Assembly: GCF_042453785.1 (NCBI RefSeq) | Contig: NC_091676.1 | Location: 1,309,501 to 1,373,500, forward strand | From: Malus domestica | Taxonomy: Eukaryota; Streptophyta; Magnoliopsida; Rosales; Rosaceae | DNA length: 64,000 nt | Direction of reading: 5' to 3' | Shown: in pieces, positions 33,829-46,687 of the stretch | Position numbering within the stretch: position 1 is the first letter of the stretch | How the letters are laid out: each line of letters starts with the position of its first letter | Translations under genes and position numbers: made by a program | The notes under the pieces: generated by a model | Databases searched by the model: none | Told to the model about the DNA's origin: nothing | The model's input: the letters and a program-made list of their open reading frames with translations, nothing else

Positions 33829-35486
33829 TATTATTTTTAATTATTCTACAATATCTGGATTAAGTGATGGTAGGGTTTGAGTATTGGGTGTGAATTTATT
33901 GATAAATTTTAATTTTATTGTTAATTCATCTCGTACTTAATGGTAATAATGGAATAGGATAAAAAGGACAATTCACATTTAAAATTTAACCTGAATGTAG
34001 AGAGAAATCAAATAAGTTCAAATAAAATTTCTCTACCATTACCACCTCATCAAATTTAATGAAATTTAAGATGGAGTTTACTGCATGGAGCAACTTGGAA
34101 CACGAAACATCACTCAAGGGACAAGGTAGAGTTATTACTTAAGTGTTGGTAAACTTGCTTATTTTTCTTTGTGAAATATCATTTAGTTTGCAAATTTTGT
34201 CCAAAATGTATACTACATAGCATTACCCTTTTAAAATTTAATAATGATTAATGTCACAAATAAGAAATAAACACGTTAATCTACACTTAAGTAATAATCC
34301 CTTATCAACTTTTATGTCATCTAGTTTACAAAATTCAGTTTCCTATCCATTAGTAAATTTGTAAAATCCTCATTTTTTTAGTATTTTTCACAACCTAAAA
34401 ACAAAGTGTTCAGTTTTTAAAGAAATTTTTTAACGTGCTGCTCAAAATATTGTCCGATACACCATATATCTAACAAAATGAGTTGAATTAAAAAAAAAAA
34501 TCATCATTTGTATGCAATTTATGGCAGTGGGCAGAAAGTAAGCAATATATTTTCACACGTAGTTAAAGGTAAAAATGGAATTTACCTGAAGAAAATCCCC
34601 AACGTTGATAACGAGAGCACCGGGGACAGGTTTCACATCCACCCAACCCTCACCGCACTTCACCTGCAGCCCACCCATGTGATCCTGAAGCAGCACGGTC
34701 AGCACTCCTGGGTCAGAATGAGATGTAAGCCCAACCGTTAGATCAGGTTGCGGGCAGTACGGGTAGTAATTCCCCACCATCGCCCTCCCTTCCAGACACG
34801 TCATCTCCTGCAACCTCTTAGAATTCAATCCCAGCCCTTCGCTCGCCAACTCCATAAGCACCTCTCCCAGCCGTTTGATCTCACGGTCCCAACAACATCC
34901 ACCCGGCAAATCTCCGGAACTTCTTCAGGAACCGGTGGAATCGGGCCCAACCTCATTTGAAGCGTGTCCCTCCAGCTGGCGGCTTTTGAGCTGTAGAGGT
35001 CCAGGTTGGAGAAATACGATACACCCGTGCCCATCTCTCGACGGTAGAAGCGCGCTTTCACCTCCGTCGGCTGCTCGTGGAAGGCCCTGATGGCTGCGAT
35101 CGTGCGGTCCAGGATTACGGATGGGATGCCGTGATTAGTGATCTGGAAGAACCCGAACGTGCGGCAGGCGCGGCTGATTTGGTCAACGATGGAGGAGCGG
35201 CGATGGGTGTGAAGATCCGCGAGGTCGATGGTGGGGATTGGGATATCGGGTTTGGTATGGTGTCGGGGGTCGGGTAGAGATTCGGGCTGGTGGATGAAGA
35301 AGCGGGGGATGGAGGTGAGGCCAGAGTCAACGAGGCCTTTGACTCCGAGCTTGGAGCTGTCGAATTGCTTGATTTCTTTAGCTCTATCGTAATCCAGTTC
35401 GCCGATCACGGTGTTCTCCATCGCCACCCCCGTCATGATTTTGAAAGTAAAGAGGATGATCGATTTATTAATTAATGGAAGTCCTC

Positions 35487-35493
35487 ATTTATA
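35487..35493 (-). promoter_or_regulatory. Candidate TATA box of dioxygenase copy A
   Basis: TATAAAT on the minus strand, 51 bp upstream of the first ATG (35436). The 6.3-kb Harbinger begins at 35524, about 30 bp further upstream, so the natural upstream promoter has been displaced. Confidence 0.45.
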
Positions 35494-36362
35494 TTGTGGT
35501 ATATTATTTGGTTTGTAATTTTAGGGGCGTTTGTTGACCCGGATTGTCTCGGACTGGACTAGCTGTAGGGACTAAGCTGGACTGGCTTAGACTAGACTAA
35601 GCTGGACTAACTTAGTGAAGCGTTTGGTGCAGTGTCGGACTAAGAAGCAGGATAATAAAAACAGTACTGTTCATCAGATTTGTGTTTGCTTACACTAGGA
35701 CTACAAATTTTTGCCATTGTGTAATAAAGTAATGCTACAAATGTCATGAGAAGATACTTGTGTAATAGAGTAATCCTAAACTTTATGCAATAAAATCGAA
35801 CATTAACTAATGATAGTTTTCTTGGATTATAGAGTTTAAGAAAACGGAACTCATATTAGATATTTGTCTGAAGCAAGTAAAATTGCCATGGAAAATGTCA
35901 CTTAAGTTCTTCACGTGCATGATATATGGTGTTCTGGTTCTCTGTTGGGTGAAGATGACTAGGATCCAATGGTGGTAGGGTTTTGAAGGAAGGGGAAACG
36001 TGAGTACTAATACTTTGGTTTCAAGAATTCTCCAAGTGTACCCAACAAACCTTGCTCAAAAGAAAAGAAAATAGAAAAACATGGTAATTAAACAGGCTAT
36101 AAGGGGCCGTCTCTTTTTCCATGTGGCATAATTCATAGCTGACTAGATTAACAAGCAAGAGCAAGTACATAAGAAGATCTCCATAATTTACAAAATACCA
36201 GTGAACTATAGTATACCATTCAAAAGTAGATCTCCATAATTTACAAACTCCTAGTTAACATTAGCCAAAATACTTCATAGTGGAAAGCTAAGTTATAAGT
36301 CATAACTTAAGATTGTACGATTAATAAAATACATCCATATCAAAAGACACTACATAATATAC

Positions 36363-37353
36363 TCATCCGCTTGCTTTGTCGCTTAAAAGCCTTTGGACAA
36401 ACACTTTCTTGAGTTCTGGTTTGATTACCCTGAACACTCCCACATTTTTTTGTTTATCCAAAATAAGAGACAATGCATCAATTTGATCCATAGGAGAAAG
36501 ACCCATTTCTTCAAGTTCGTTAGCTATGTCACTATGATCTGCAGTAACTTGAACTAAAGCTTCAGTTACCATTTGCATCCTCTTCCCACTTTCAACATAA
36601 AATTCTTTCAGTCCACTGATAATTGCCTCGGTTCCATCACTTGAACTTCCCACACCTCTTTTCCTCTTTCGTTGGCTATTTTCAGATGGGATGCTTTGTT
36701 GGCTTTGTTCGTTCATTGAAGAAACAAAATTTTCACCTCTAATATCACTTGCACCAACTTGATCATGACTTTGTTCCTCCACCATTTCAGCAGGGGTTTC
36801 GGCTACATTACCCGTAGCCCGATCTTTTCCAAATATATATGCGAATCGATCATACAGTGGAAAAGGTTTGCTTCTCCATCCATTGGCTTCTTTATTTTTC
36901 TAAGATTATATCAAAATAGCAAAACTAAAATTGAGCATGTGTAACAAATAAAGCAGCAAGAACAAAACTAATGTATAAATAAAATAGGATATGAACCTGC
37001 ACATAAGTTTGCCATGCGTCATCACTATCAACTTCAACGCACTTTTTGACATCATTCCATGCAAATCCACTTGTGTTTATCATGTCAACGACCATACTAT
37101 ATGTTTTTTTCCATTTCTTTAACTTTGACTCAATATGTGGAGTTGCATTTATATTGAAATGAGGACATAAAACATTGACAGCTTTCGCTATTTCAATCAA
37201 AGTACCTTGTTTGAAAGCACCGGTATCACACCGTTGCTTCCGAGCAACAAAATCCTCAAGAACGGATAGTAATACTTCTTCCTCAAATGCTTCCCATTTA
37301 CGCCTTCTTCCTTTTGGCTCTTGAGTAGCATTCAAAATATTGTCTTTATCCAT
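36363..37353 (-). CDS. MYB/SANT-like DNA-binding protein of the Harbinger element
   Basis: Exon 1 37353-36997 and exon 2 36899-36363 give 297 aa, with no internal stop. Residues 14-115 form a MYB/SANT-like (Myb_DNA-bind_3) domain: KWEAFEEEVLLSVLEDFVAR, HFNINATPHIESKLKKWKKT, GFAWNDVKKCVEVDSDDAW. The middle is polar with a nuclear-signal-like cluster KRKRG, and the C-terminal part is a helical LSLILDKQKNVGVFRVI region. In PIF/Harbinger systems this partner binds the element ends and brings the transposase into the nucleus. It lies 221 bp downstream of the transposase gene on the same strand. It appears intact although the transposase is not, so it could still serve related elements in trans. 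Confidence 0.85.
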
Positions 37354-37573
37354 ACCTAAACAAAAAATATTTGAATGTACTAAAATACAATACAAATAAT
37401 CAATTTACATAATATCCAATTAATTTGCATAATATCCAAATAATTTGCATACCATCCAATCAATAAAAAAGTTTTAACATTCACTGATGAGCAATCTAAT
37501 AATTATGCTAATATCCAACAAAGGCATGATAAAAAGGAATACTAAAATAAAATGTTATCATTAACACATATAA

Positions 37574-38947
37574 CTAGTTCGGTTGCTGGTTCCTAATTGC
37601 TCTCCACTCATTATACATTTCCTGAGCCATGACATTCCTCTTTGCAGTCCACTGGTCAGATGTTTCAACACTACCAACATATTCACCTTCTTCTGTATTT
37701 TGTCCATCTTGTATTATTGGCAAATTTTCCAGTGGATCTACAGACATCTCTTGCCTAATAAGATTGTGTAGTAGGCAACAAGCGGTAATTATTCGACCTT
37801 GTGTCCTTATCAAATAGAAAGATGGACTTCTTAGTATCGATCACCTTCCTTTTAGCAAGCCAAAACAACGTTCAATTACATTCCTTGCCTTAGAATGCTT
37901 CATGTTAAAATACTCTTCCTTATTAAAAGGTGTTCGTCCCTCCCATTCAGATAAATGATAAGGTATTCCTCTATAGGGTGCAAGGAATCCTTCACCATTT
38001 GTATAACCACCATCTACAAGGTAATAATAACCTAATAAAAAAAAACGTTATTAGTGTTTTGTAGTTGACAAACAAAACTAGACATAACTTACAAAGTTGA
38101 GACTAACTAATACTCTTACCCGTTGGTACCTTAAAACCATTAGGCCTAGTAATTGCATCATGTAGCACTCTAGAGTCTGATGCGGAACCCTCCCAACCTG
38201 GAAACACATATATGAACTGCATATCGCCTGAACACACACCTAACACATTAGTTGCGGCTCGACCCTTTCTTGTTCGGTATCTTGGTTTGTCAATTTCATG
38301 TACATGCATATCAATGTGTGTTCCATCTATTGCTCCCAAGCAATTCTAAAAAAAAATAAAAAATTAAGCTTTTGTTAATTTATACAAAGGGAATGAAGAG
38401 TTAAAGCTTAGGGAAAATGAAAAAAAAATTATCATACCTTAAAACATCGCCACCTAGGATCTGTAGAATCAATAGGCACAGGCTGAGGGACTTTTAGTAG
38501 GATACCTTGTAATCGCAAAATTCCTTGCAATACGCTATTGAAATACCTACTTATAGTCTCTCTCGACCTATAAAATCTACCGTCAATACTACGATTCTTA
38601 GTATGATGTGCTAGTATTTGTAAAGTCATACACACATGCTCCTCTACAGACACCAAACCATCAGTTTTTACCCTCCCATCTTGACTAAGTAAGTCACATA
38701 ATATGGCAAAAGTCCTTCTATCCATTCTCAATTCGTTGACACATTCAATATCAATATTTCCTATTATACCATTCAGATAACACAAACTAATCTCTCGTCT
38801 AACAAGTGAACGATTAGTCAAAGTGGATCATTCAACATGTCTCTGTTTGGCCCTTAGCATCATCACCACAAGAATCGTACAAATGCAAATTGTCTCTAAA
38901 TGAGACATCTCTAACAATAAGATCAATAAAAGCTTCATTCGATCCAT
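37574..38947 (-). pseudogene. PIF/Harbinger transposase with two in-frame stops
   Basis: Three exons, 38947-38438, 38345-38120 and 38031-37574, join in phase to 398 codons. The DDE residues are all visible: NCLGAIDGTHIDMHV (Asp), EGSASDSRVLHDA (Asp) and ARNVIERCFGLLKGR (Glu). An HTH-like region (ELRMDRRTFAILCDLLSQDG) precedes them. TGA codons interrupt it at 38830-38828 (after AKQRHVE) and 37842-37840, the latter where relatives have Trp just past LLKGR. Apart from these two stops the frame is open to ...RAIRNQQPN, so the element lost autonomy recently. Confidence 0.85.
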
Positions 38948-39340
38948 ATCTATCCAAACAAAAAAAAAAGGAAAATTAAATAAGGACATTATATATGTAA
39001 TATTTACTGTTATTAAGGGTGATGGAAATGAAGTGATTATGATACGAAATGAACTAGATCAAAATAAATGGTATACAAAGAATTCTGAAACAAGTAACTG
39101 CATTAACAGCCCAAAAAATAAACAGCCAAGTCACAATTAATGTTGGATCAACAAAAAAAAAAAACCAGTCAAGTCACAATTGCTAGGCATTGCATGTTAA
39201 AAGGGAAATTAAATGACACCTGTGAAGCGGTAGTCTTAGCCTTATCCTTCCGTTTATGCTCCTCTTCTTTGCAACCAACAACCACAGAATATTGCAGTTC
39301 AGCATACAAAACATTCACATTGTAATATCATGGTTATAAA

Positions 39341-41205
39341 CTAAATACACACACACACTTACAGAGCACACACACACATTTCCAGTGCAGAATACACACA
39401 CACACACAGAGACACCAACTAAAGATACACACACACACACACATTCACAGACCAACTAAAGATACACACACACAGAAACACACCAACTAAACTCACAGAC
39501 CACAAAAAAAACATCTGTTCTAGTTCAAGATCAAAAGATGAGCAATTAAGTAAGGACAAACAAAATAGTTCAAACCGGACATTAAACTTTTGAGTGAAAC
39601 TCAACCGCAACATTAGAATATAAGCAGAGAGATTGTTACAAGGAGAACTTCCAGTTGGAACAAAAATTCTAGACCAACCCTACCCCCTTCCCTGCCTCAC
39701 CCTCTCTCGCTCCCCCCCACGTTAATGAGTACACACATACAAACACACACACACACAGTACACAAACACACACACGCAGTACACAAACACACACACACAC
39801 ACCCCCACGTTAATGAGTACACACAAACACACACACACGCACACAGTACACACACACACACTTCAAGTGCAGTACACAAACACACACACACATACACAGA
39901 AATTAGATACACACAAAGTACACACACACACAGGCAGTACACAAACACACACACACAAAAATTACACACACACACACACACAGTACACACACACACATAC
40001 ACAGAAATTAGACACACACAGGCAGTACACAAACACACACACACACACACCCCACGTTAATGAGTACACACAAACACACACACACACACACACTTCCAGT
40101 GCAGTACACAAACACACACACACACAGAGTACACACACACACACATACACAGAAATTAGACACACACACACAGGCAGTACACAAACACACACACACACAC
40201 TTCCAGTGCAGTACACAAACACACACACACACACATACACAGAAATTAGACACACACACACAGGCAGTACACAAACACACACACACAGAAATTACACACA
40301 CACATACACAGAAATTACACACACACACATAGGTAGTACACAAACACACACACACACACACCCCCCACGTTAATGAGTACACACAAACACACACAGAAAT
40401 TACACACACACACACAGAGTACACACACACACACTTCCAGTGCAAAATACACACACACACACACACTCACAGAAATTACACACAGAAACACACCAACTAA
40501 ACTCACAGACCACAAAAAAAACATCCATTCTAGTTCAAGATCAAAAGATGAGGAATTAAGTAAGAACAAAAATAGTTCAAACCGGACACTAATCTTTTGA
40601 ATGAAACTTAACCGCAACATTAGAATATAAGCAGAGAGATTGTTGCAGGGATGACTTCCAGTTGGAACAAAAATTCTAGACCAACCCTACCTCCTTCCCT
40701 GCCTCACCCTCTCTCGCTCCCCCCCCCCCCCACATTAATGAGTACACACATACACACACATACACACAGAGTAATAAGTACACACAAACACACACACACA
40801 CCCCCCCCACGTTAATGAGTACACAACCACACACACACACAGAGAAATTACACAAACACAGAGTACACAAACACACACACAAAGTACACAAACACACACA
40901 CACCCCCTACGTTAATGAGTACACACAAACACACACACACACACACAGAGAAATTACACACACACACACAGTACACAAACACACACACACAGAGTAATGA
41001 GTACAGACACACACACACACTTCTGCACTAACTCATCAATTCATCCTAATTTGGTAGATAAAAACATACAGTGAAAGAGGTGTTTGGAGAGAGTATGCTT
41101 GGAGACGAGGATTTTTGGTAATGACATACACATAAATTACACACACACACACATAGTACACTAACACACACACACACACGCAGACACACACACGCACAGA
41201 GTACT
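39341..41205. repeat. CA-rich satellite block inside the 6.3-kb Harbinger
   Basis: About 1.9 kb of (CA)n runs broken by short phrases (cagaaattagacacac, ccagtgcagtacac, cacgttaatgagtac). A unique-looking 260-bp segment (caccaactaaactcacagac ... cgttaatgagtacac) occurs at 39481-39740 and again at 40491-40755, so a unit of about 1.0 kb including CA arrays was duplicated in tandem. Long reading frames here on both strands (Thr/His- or Val/Cys-rich) are by-products of the repeat. Confidence 0.85.
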
Positions 41206-41830
41206 CCCATTGTTGAAACCCCAATTTTTAAAAATCGAAAACAACATGTGGGTAGGACTTCCAAGTTTTACAACTTTGACATCCTAAATTCCCAAGTTCC
41301 ATCTCATCTTATGAAAAGCCCAAATTCTAATTTCAATTTCACCTAAATATCAAAACCCTAATTTATTCAAGTGCAGATCTCTATGATTCAAAAATTATCA
41401 AACCCAAAACAACAAAATCAAATAAAGCTCAGTAAAATTACCATCTGCAACACAAATACATGAAATTAATAGAAGAATCGAAGTTTACCATACAAATGAG
41501 GGCGAGCAGATGCAGAGATCGGAAGACGCAGAGATGAGGGTGAGGAGGACGAAGATGAGGGAGCACGGCAAGGACGACGTTGAGGGAACGTAGAGATGAG
41601 GACGAAGGGCTTGGACTGGACGAAGGGACGACGCAAAAAATCTCTCGGTTTTCTCTGGCTTACGAATCCGCCCGATTTTGGGGTTGCTCGTTAAGAACGG
41701 CTAAGGAGCCAGTTAGTCCAAGCGAGTCCAGGTTAAGCTCATTAAAGCTAATCCGGATGCACACCAAACGTCGGACTATAGTCTAGTCCAGTCCAAGCCC
41801 TCTTAATCCTGTCAAACAAACGTGCCCTTA

Positions 41831-43950
41831 GTCTCTAAATTTAGTTTTCTTATCATTACTCAATTTTTAAATTAAATTAGTAAATCAAATGAGACGTCAC
41901 AAATTAAAAATAAGCATGTTAATTAACGTTTAAAAAATAATTCAATCATCGATAATTATATTATTTAATTTACAAAATTTAAACTCCTCATTATTTTCAT
42001 TAGCCAAAACAAAGAGCACAAGTGCCTAAACAATTAGCCAAAACAAAGAGCACAAGTGCCTAAAATATTGTGTAGTCCTAAGACAATGGGTCATGATAAG
42101 GTTTTAACAATTGCAACCAATAAAATGTAAAGTCATTACACAAACTCTCAAGTCCCTCCTATTTAATATCTGTTTGGACCCAATTTTACATTATTAGTCT
42201 GAGTAATCGAGACCGTTGAATGAACATAATTTTATACCGTTGAATGATAAAGTGATTGAAATGATTTTTAATTATTATTGAGAAATAATATTATGATTTT
42301 AATTATGATATTATCTCTTAATATTATATTAAATTATTTAAACCTAATATTTGTCTAAATCCCAATTGATTTGAATGATGATGGAATATGGGGATATACT
42401 TTAAGATACGACATCAGATAATGAAGCATGCATGGGATGATTATCATATAAGTGCAAATGGTGCACGCGTTTTGATGTTGTTTTGGTTTTGGCCACATGG
42501 ATGCATATGAGCAAAAATAAAGGAGATGCCGCATGCAATGGCATATTCCAGTTTAAACTAGAACTATTACGATGATCTGGTGAATGGGTGATAAGATTTA
42601 CATGGATTGCGTGTGGTTGGAAGAAAGTATGTGGCATGCATGGCTGCATCCAGACAAATAAGTGGTCAACCAAAAGGAAAATATTGGTATTGGATAATGA
42701 TGAGATAAGAAACTTAGGTAGGCTAGGCCTTTTTGCATGGTGATGGATGTTGTCAGATGAGTTTGAAGTGATAAGAATTGATCACAATGCATGTCGTGCG
42801 AAAAGGTACTTTGAGATTTCAAAAGGATGCATGTGTCTGCTTTTGCAGAAATCCACGGGCATAAGGAGACTAGGTAGATTTTTGCATGTGTCAAAGATAA
42901 TATTAGTTATTTTGATATTATTTTTGGAGTGTATTCGGAAAAGGTCTCTATTGGATTGTCGATCAAGGAGACTCGGCAATAAATACAAAGTTGCAAACAT
43001 CTCATCAACCCTTTCAAATCAACACATAAATTGCCCTGCACAAAGCTTCTTAACAACTTTGAGATTTTTTCCTCTTCCCCTTTCTTCCTGCCAACACATC
43101 TTCAGTTTGGATAAACCTGAAGGCAACCGGCGACATCTTCAGTTTGGATAGACATCACTATAACCATAGAATCAGCCAATCGAGGAGCACCTTCAATTTG
43201 GATAGACAACACTGCTTTGAGACCGACTGATTATTTATCCAAGTCTCGATCAACAAGGATTTCCAAGTCCTTGTTTGTAGAGGTCATCTCACTAGCCTTC
43301 TCGGCGAAGTGAGGTGTTACAGGTCGGGTCCTAGGCTTGACATATAGGACGCCGAGTTTTATTTTATGATTGGATATTCACAAGTATATTTTAGAGTTTG
43401 GCATTCCAACAGCCAAACCACATTTACTATCAAGACATTTATCATTTTCGAGTATTTGTATTCGTATAGTTTGATACCAGTATGGTGTACCTATACTCTC
43501 ACGAATATAATTTACTCAGACCGAACCTTGTGCTGACGATTTGTGAACTTCGCAGAACTAGTAGCCTTGTCTTCAGGCTCTAGAACACGAAGGTTAAGAC
43601 GTGTTCCTTCCTCGGCCGCAGTCGCAAGATCAAGAAGTCAACAGTGCGCCCAACGCGACATCAACACATTTTACTACCTAACCAAGCTCGGCCGGCAAGT
43701 TGGCACGCCCCGCACACAATCAAAGAACGTAGTTAGCTTATTAGTTACTCGGCCAGATCGCCACGTAGGCTTGGTAGTTCTCAAAATCATTTATCCCGGC
43801 TTGGTAATGCCTCCGCCACCGCATGAGAGGGCAACCCATTATTTCTACGTGTAGAACGACGAACTTAAGAGTATGTGAACGAATGCTCTTAATTGTCGAA
43901 GCAGACTCCACATTTGATAATCCAATTCGTATTTTTATTACAATAAAGAT
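41831..43950. other. Intergenic between Harbinger and dioxygenase copy B
   Basis: AT-rich with no gene. A 34-bp two-copy tandem (tagccaaaacaaagagcaca and onward) starts at 42001 and 42035. From about 43040 to 43850 the sequence is GC-richer, with phrases such as ttgtgctgacgatttgtgaa that may derive from an LTR retrotransposon fragment (fossil, low confidence). No domain could be read. Confidence 0.4.
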
Positions 43951-44009
43951 GAGGACACACCTCTCAAATACAATGGGTCATACTTCAGTTCTGGTCATAT
44001 AGTGGTATT

Positions 44010-46309
44010 TTACAGCTCAAAGTGATTTACCAAAGCTTTGCCATCCAACCCTTTATTGAAGAACCTTTGCATGAACTCTGAAAGCGTAAACTGCCGGTAA
44101 AGGGCTGGTTTCTCTGGGGAGACCAGCTCCGGCAATGGCCCGTATGAGTCATCCCTTCTACTCACATTGAAAAACACAGCGATTGACACACGGGGTTCAC
44201 GGGATGAGTTCGCCAACACACGATGATCTACACTTCGGTATTCACCATTGGACACAATCTGAAAACGAACCAAACCATTACATTGAGTTTCGGTTAAACA
44301 GCAAACAAAATAAAGGCGAAATAGTTCTATTGCCCGCCAAAAGTAAGGATAATTCTCACTTTACCCCCCTTTACTTATGTTTTGTGTTCGACTTTGCTCC
44401 TTGTCATCATCTCCGTCCAAAATTTTGGTTAAAATTGATGGCATTTCATGTATAATTTCATCTAAAATTCCGTTAAAATAGTACCACTACGACCTCATCA
44501 AATTTAAAGAAATTTAAGATTGAGTTTACTGCTTGGAGCAAATCGTAACTCAAAGCATTACTCAAGGGGCAAGGTAGGGTTTACCTTAACACCAAGAACA
44601 AACTGCAATTTAACAGTTCTACAATTAAGCCTAATAACAAATAAACTAGCAGGGAAATTTACTGAATGCAGATACAAAGTTTGATTGCTAAAGAGAAAAT
44701 CGGTTAAAGTGATTTCGACATGTGATAGAGATGCTCTGGCAAGAACGACTATTAAACAAAGGCAAAAAAACGTAGAAGACTTAGAAAGAGACTTAAAAAT
44801 AAAATTTCGAGTACTTGGGGCAAACGGAATACTTCGTGCAAAACTGAGCACAATAACATTTTAAAGGTCATACATCTAACCCCTCTTAGGCCTAGTTTGA
44901 TATTACTTTTTTTTTTCACCAAAAATTGTTTTACTTTAAAGTTAAGCAGTAAAAAAAATCTTTGATAAAAATAAAATATACTACTTATTTTAAAAATAAT
45001 AGCAGTCAAACAACAGTTTTAAAAAAGAGCACGTAGGTTGCTCTTAAAAGCCGATTTAATACAAAGCGAAGTTGAACCTTTGAAATACTTTTAACTCCGG
45101 TAATAAGTTCATTAATTTTAAACAATGACATTATTTATAAACATTGCTTTTACATTATTTTATATACCCACAACACTTTTAAAAATACAAATTATCAAAC
45201 TTTCAACTACTTTCTTTTGCAATTAATTATTCTTAAAGTACAAAACAAGCAATTTATTAAAAAAAAAACACAATAATCGCAAATTGACCCTTAGTGGAAT
45301 ATGACTTAATTGTTGTTGTATTGATATGTTGTCGTTTTGATCATTTGTAGATGTGTAAAACACTCATTTTTTTAGTCAATTTCACAACCCAAAAACAAAG
45401 CGTTGAATTTTAAATGGCATAGGGTTACTTTCACAGGCAGTAAGAGTTAAAAATAGAATTTACCTGAAGAAAATCCCCAACGTTGATGACGAGGGCACCG
45501 GGAACAGGTTTCACATCCACCCAACCGTCACCGTACTTAACCTGCAGCCCACCCATGCGGTCCTGAAGCACCACGGCCAGCACTCCCGGGTCAGAATGAG
45601 ATGTAAGCCCAACCGTCAGATCAGGTTGCGGGCAGTACGGGTAGTAATGGCCCGCCATCACCCTCCCTTCCAGACACGTCATCTCCTGCAACCTCTTCGG
45701 GTTCAATCCCAGGCCTTCGCTCGCCAGCTCCATCAGCACCTCCCCCAGCCGTTTGATCTCGCGGTCCCACTCAACTACATCCTCCCGGCAAATCTCCGGT
45801 ACTTCTTCAGGAACAGCGGGAATCGGGCCCAACCTCACTTGAAGCGTGTCCCTCCAGCTGGCGGCTTTTGAGCTGTAGAGGTCCACGTTGGAGATATACG
45901 ATACGCCCGTGCCCATCTCTCTGCGGTAGAACCGCGCTTTCACCTCCGTCGGCTGCTCGTGGAAGGCCCTGACGGCTGCGATCGTGCGGTCAAGAGTTAC
46001 CGATGGGATGCCGTGATTAGTGATCTGGAAGAACCCGAACGTTCGGCAGGCGCGGCTGATTTGGTCAACGACGGAGGAGCGGCGATCGGTGTGAAGATCC
46101 GCCAGGTCGATGGTGGGGATTGGGGTATCGGGTTTGGTATGATGTCGGGGGTCGGGTAGAGATTCGGGTGGGTGGACGAAGAAGCGGGGGATGGAGGTGA
46201 GGCCTGAGTCAACGAGGCCTTTAACCCCGAACTTGGATTGGTCGAATTTCTTGACTTCTTCAGCTCTATCGTAATCCCGTTCACCGCCGATCGTGGTGTT
46301 CGCCGCCAT
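44010..46309 (-). CDS. 2OG-Fe(II) dioxygenase, ACC-oxidase homolog type (copy B, intact)
   Basis: Exon 1 46309-45464 and exon 2 44258-44010 give 364 aa, the usual length for the family. The N-terminal DIOX_N region (PIPTIDLADL, ACRTFGFFQITNHGIP) precedes the jelly-roll core. Iron ligands are H238 and D240 (TSHSDPG) and H294 (DHRVLAN); 2-oxoglutarate is held by R305-x-S307 (EPRVSIAVFF). The enzyme would oxidise a small molecule using O2 and 2-oxoglutarate in the cytosol. Despite the family name 'ACC oxidase homolog', these proteins resemble specialised-metabolism hydroxylases and are not known to make ethylene. It lies 3' (minus-strand sense) of copy C and is the only copy here with a full RxS motif and an open frame. 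Confidence 0.92.
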
Positions 46310-46687
46310 GGTTTCTCTTTTTCCGGTCAGAGAAAATTGCTTACCACAAAGTCCGAAAGGATGATACAGAGGCCCTGGATTTAGGCAGCAGGCACTGTGT
46401 ATGAATAAATAATGGTTTTGGTGGGAGAGAATTCGGATAAGACGTGTTGCCCCGGAACTCCATCTTCATTGCCAATGGGTAAATTACACTGTCGCTCCCT
46501 AGTGTTTTGTTCTTTTTTCATAAAAGTCCATAAATTATGAACATTACAATAAAACCCTTGAGGTTTAAATCTATTTTACTAACACCCCTATGGAGTAGCA
46601 TGTAATTTAAGAAAACTTTGAAAGGTTTGTAGAAACACGAAAATTCTCAGTCATCTCAGATTCTCAAAATGTCAATTAGACAAAAAT

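Larger units (their letters stand above)
32738..35436 (-). pseudogene. 2OG-Fe(II) dioxygenase, ACC-oxidase-homolog type, frameshifted (copy A)
   Basis: Exon 1 runs from the ATG at 35436 (alternative ATG 35421) to 34586 and exon 2 from 32986 to 32738, with a 1.6-kb intron. The protein closely follows copies B and C (GLVDSGLTSIPRFFIHQPES, YYPYCPQPDLTVGLTSHSDP, IISNGEYQSVAHRVLAN). Relative to B, four bases are missing at about 34890/34891, so the frame is lost after EVPEICRVDVV and stops at 34825; downstream sequence is otherwise well kept, implying a young lesion. The RxS motif reads RVA. A Harbinger element sits only 88 bp upstream of the ATG. An assembly error is the other explanation for the frameshift. 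Confidence 0.85.
35524..41827 (-). mobile_element. PIF/Harbinger DNA transposon, 6,304 bp, two genes
   Basis: Left end GGGGCGTTTGTTGA and right end (reverse complement) GGGCACGTTTGTTTGACA are inverted repeats with a TTA target duplication on both sides (35521-35523, 41828-41830). On the minus strand it carries a transposase gene (38947-37574) followed by a MYB/SANT-like partner gene (37353-36363), the canonical two-gene layout of plant PIF elements. Subterminal cgtttggtg and ggactggactag motifs recur near both ends. About 1.9 kb of CA-rich satellite fills the part upstream of the transposase. It lies between dioxygenase copies A and B. Confidence 0.88.

Noticed and set aside
39697-40620. Several frames of 75-190 codons rich in Thr/His or Cys/Val
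   Set aside because: All are readings of the CA satellite; alternate reading frames of the same simple repeat.
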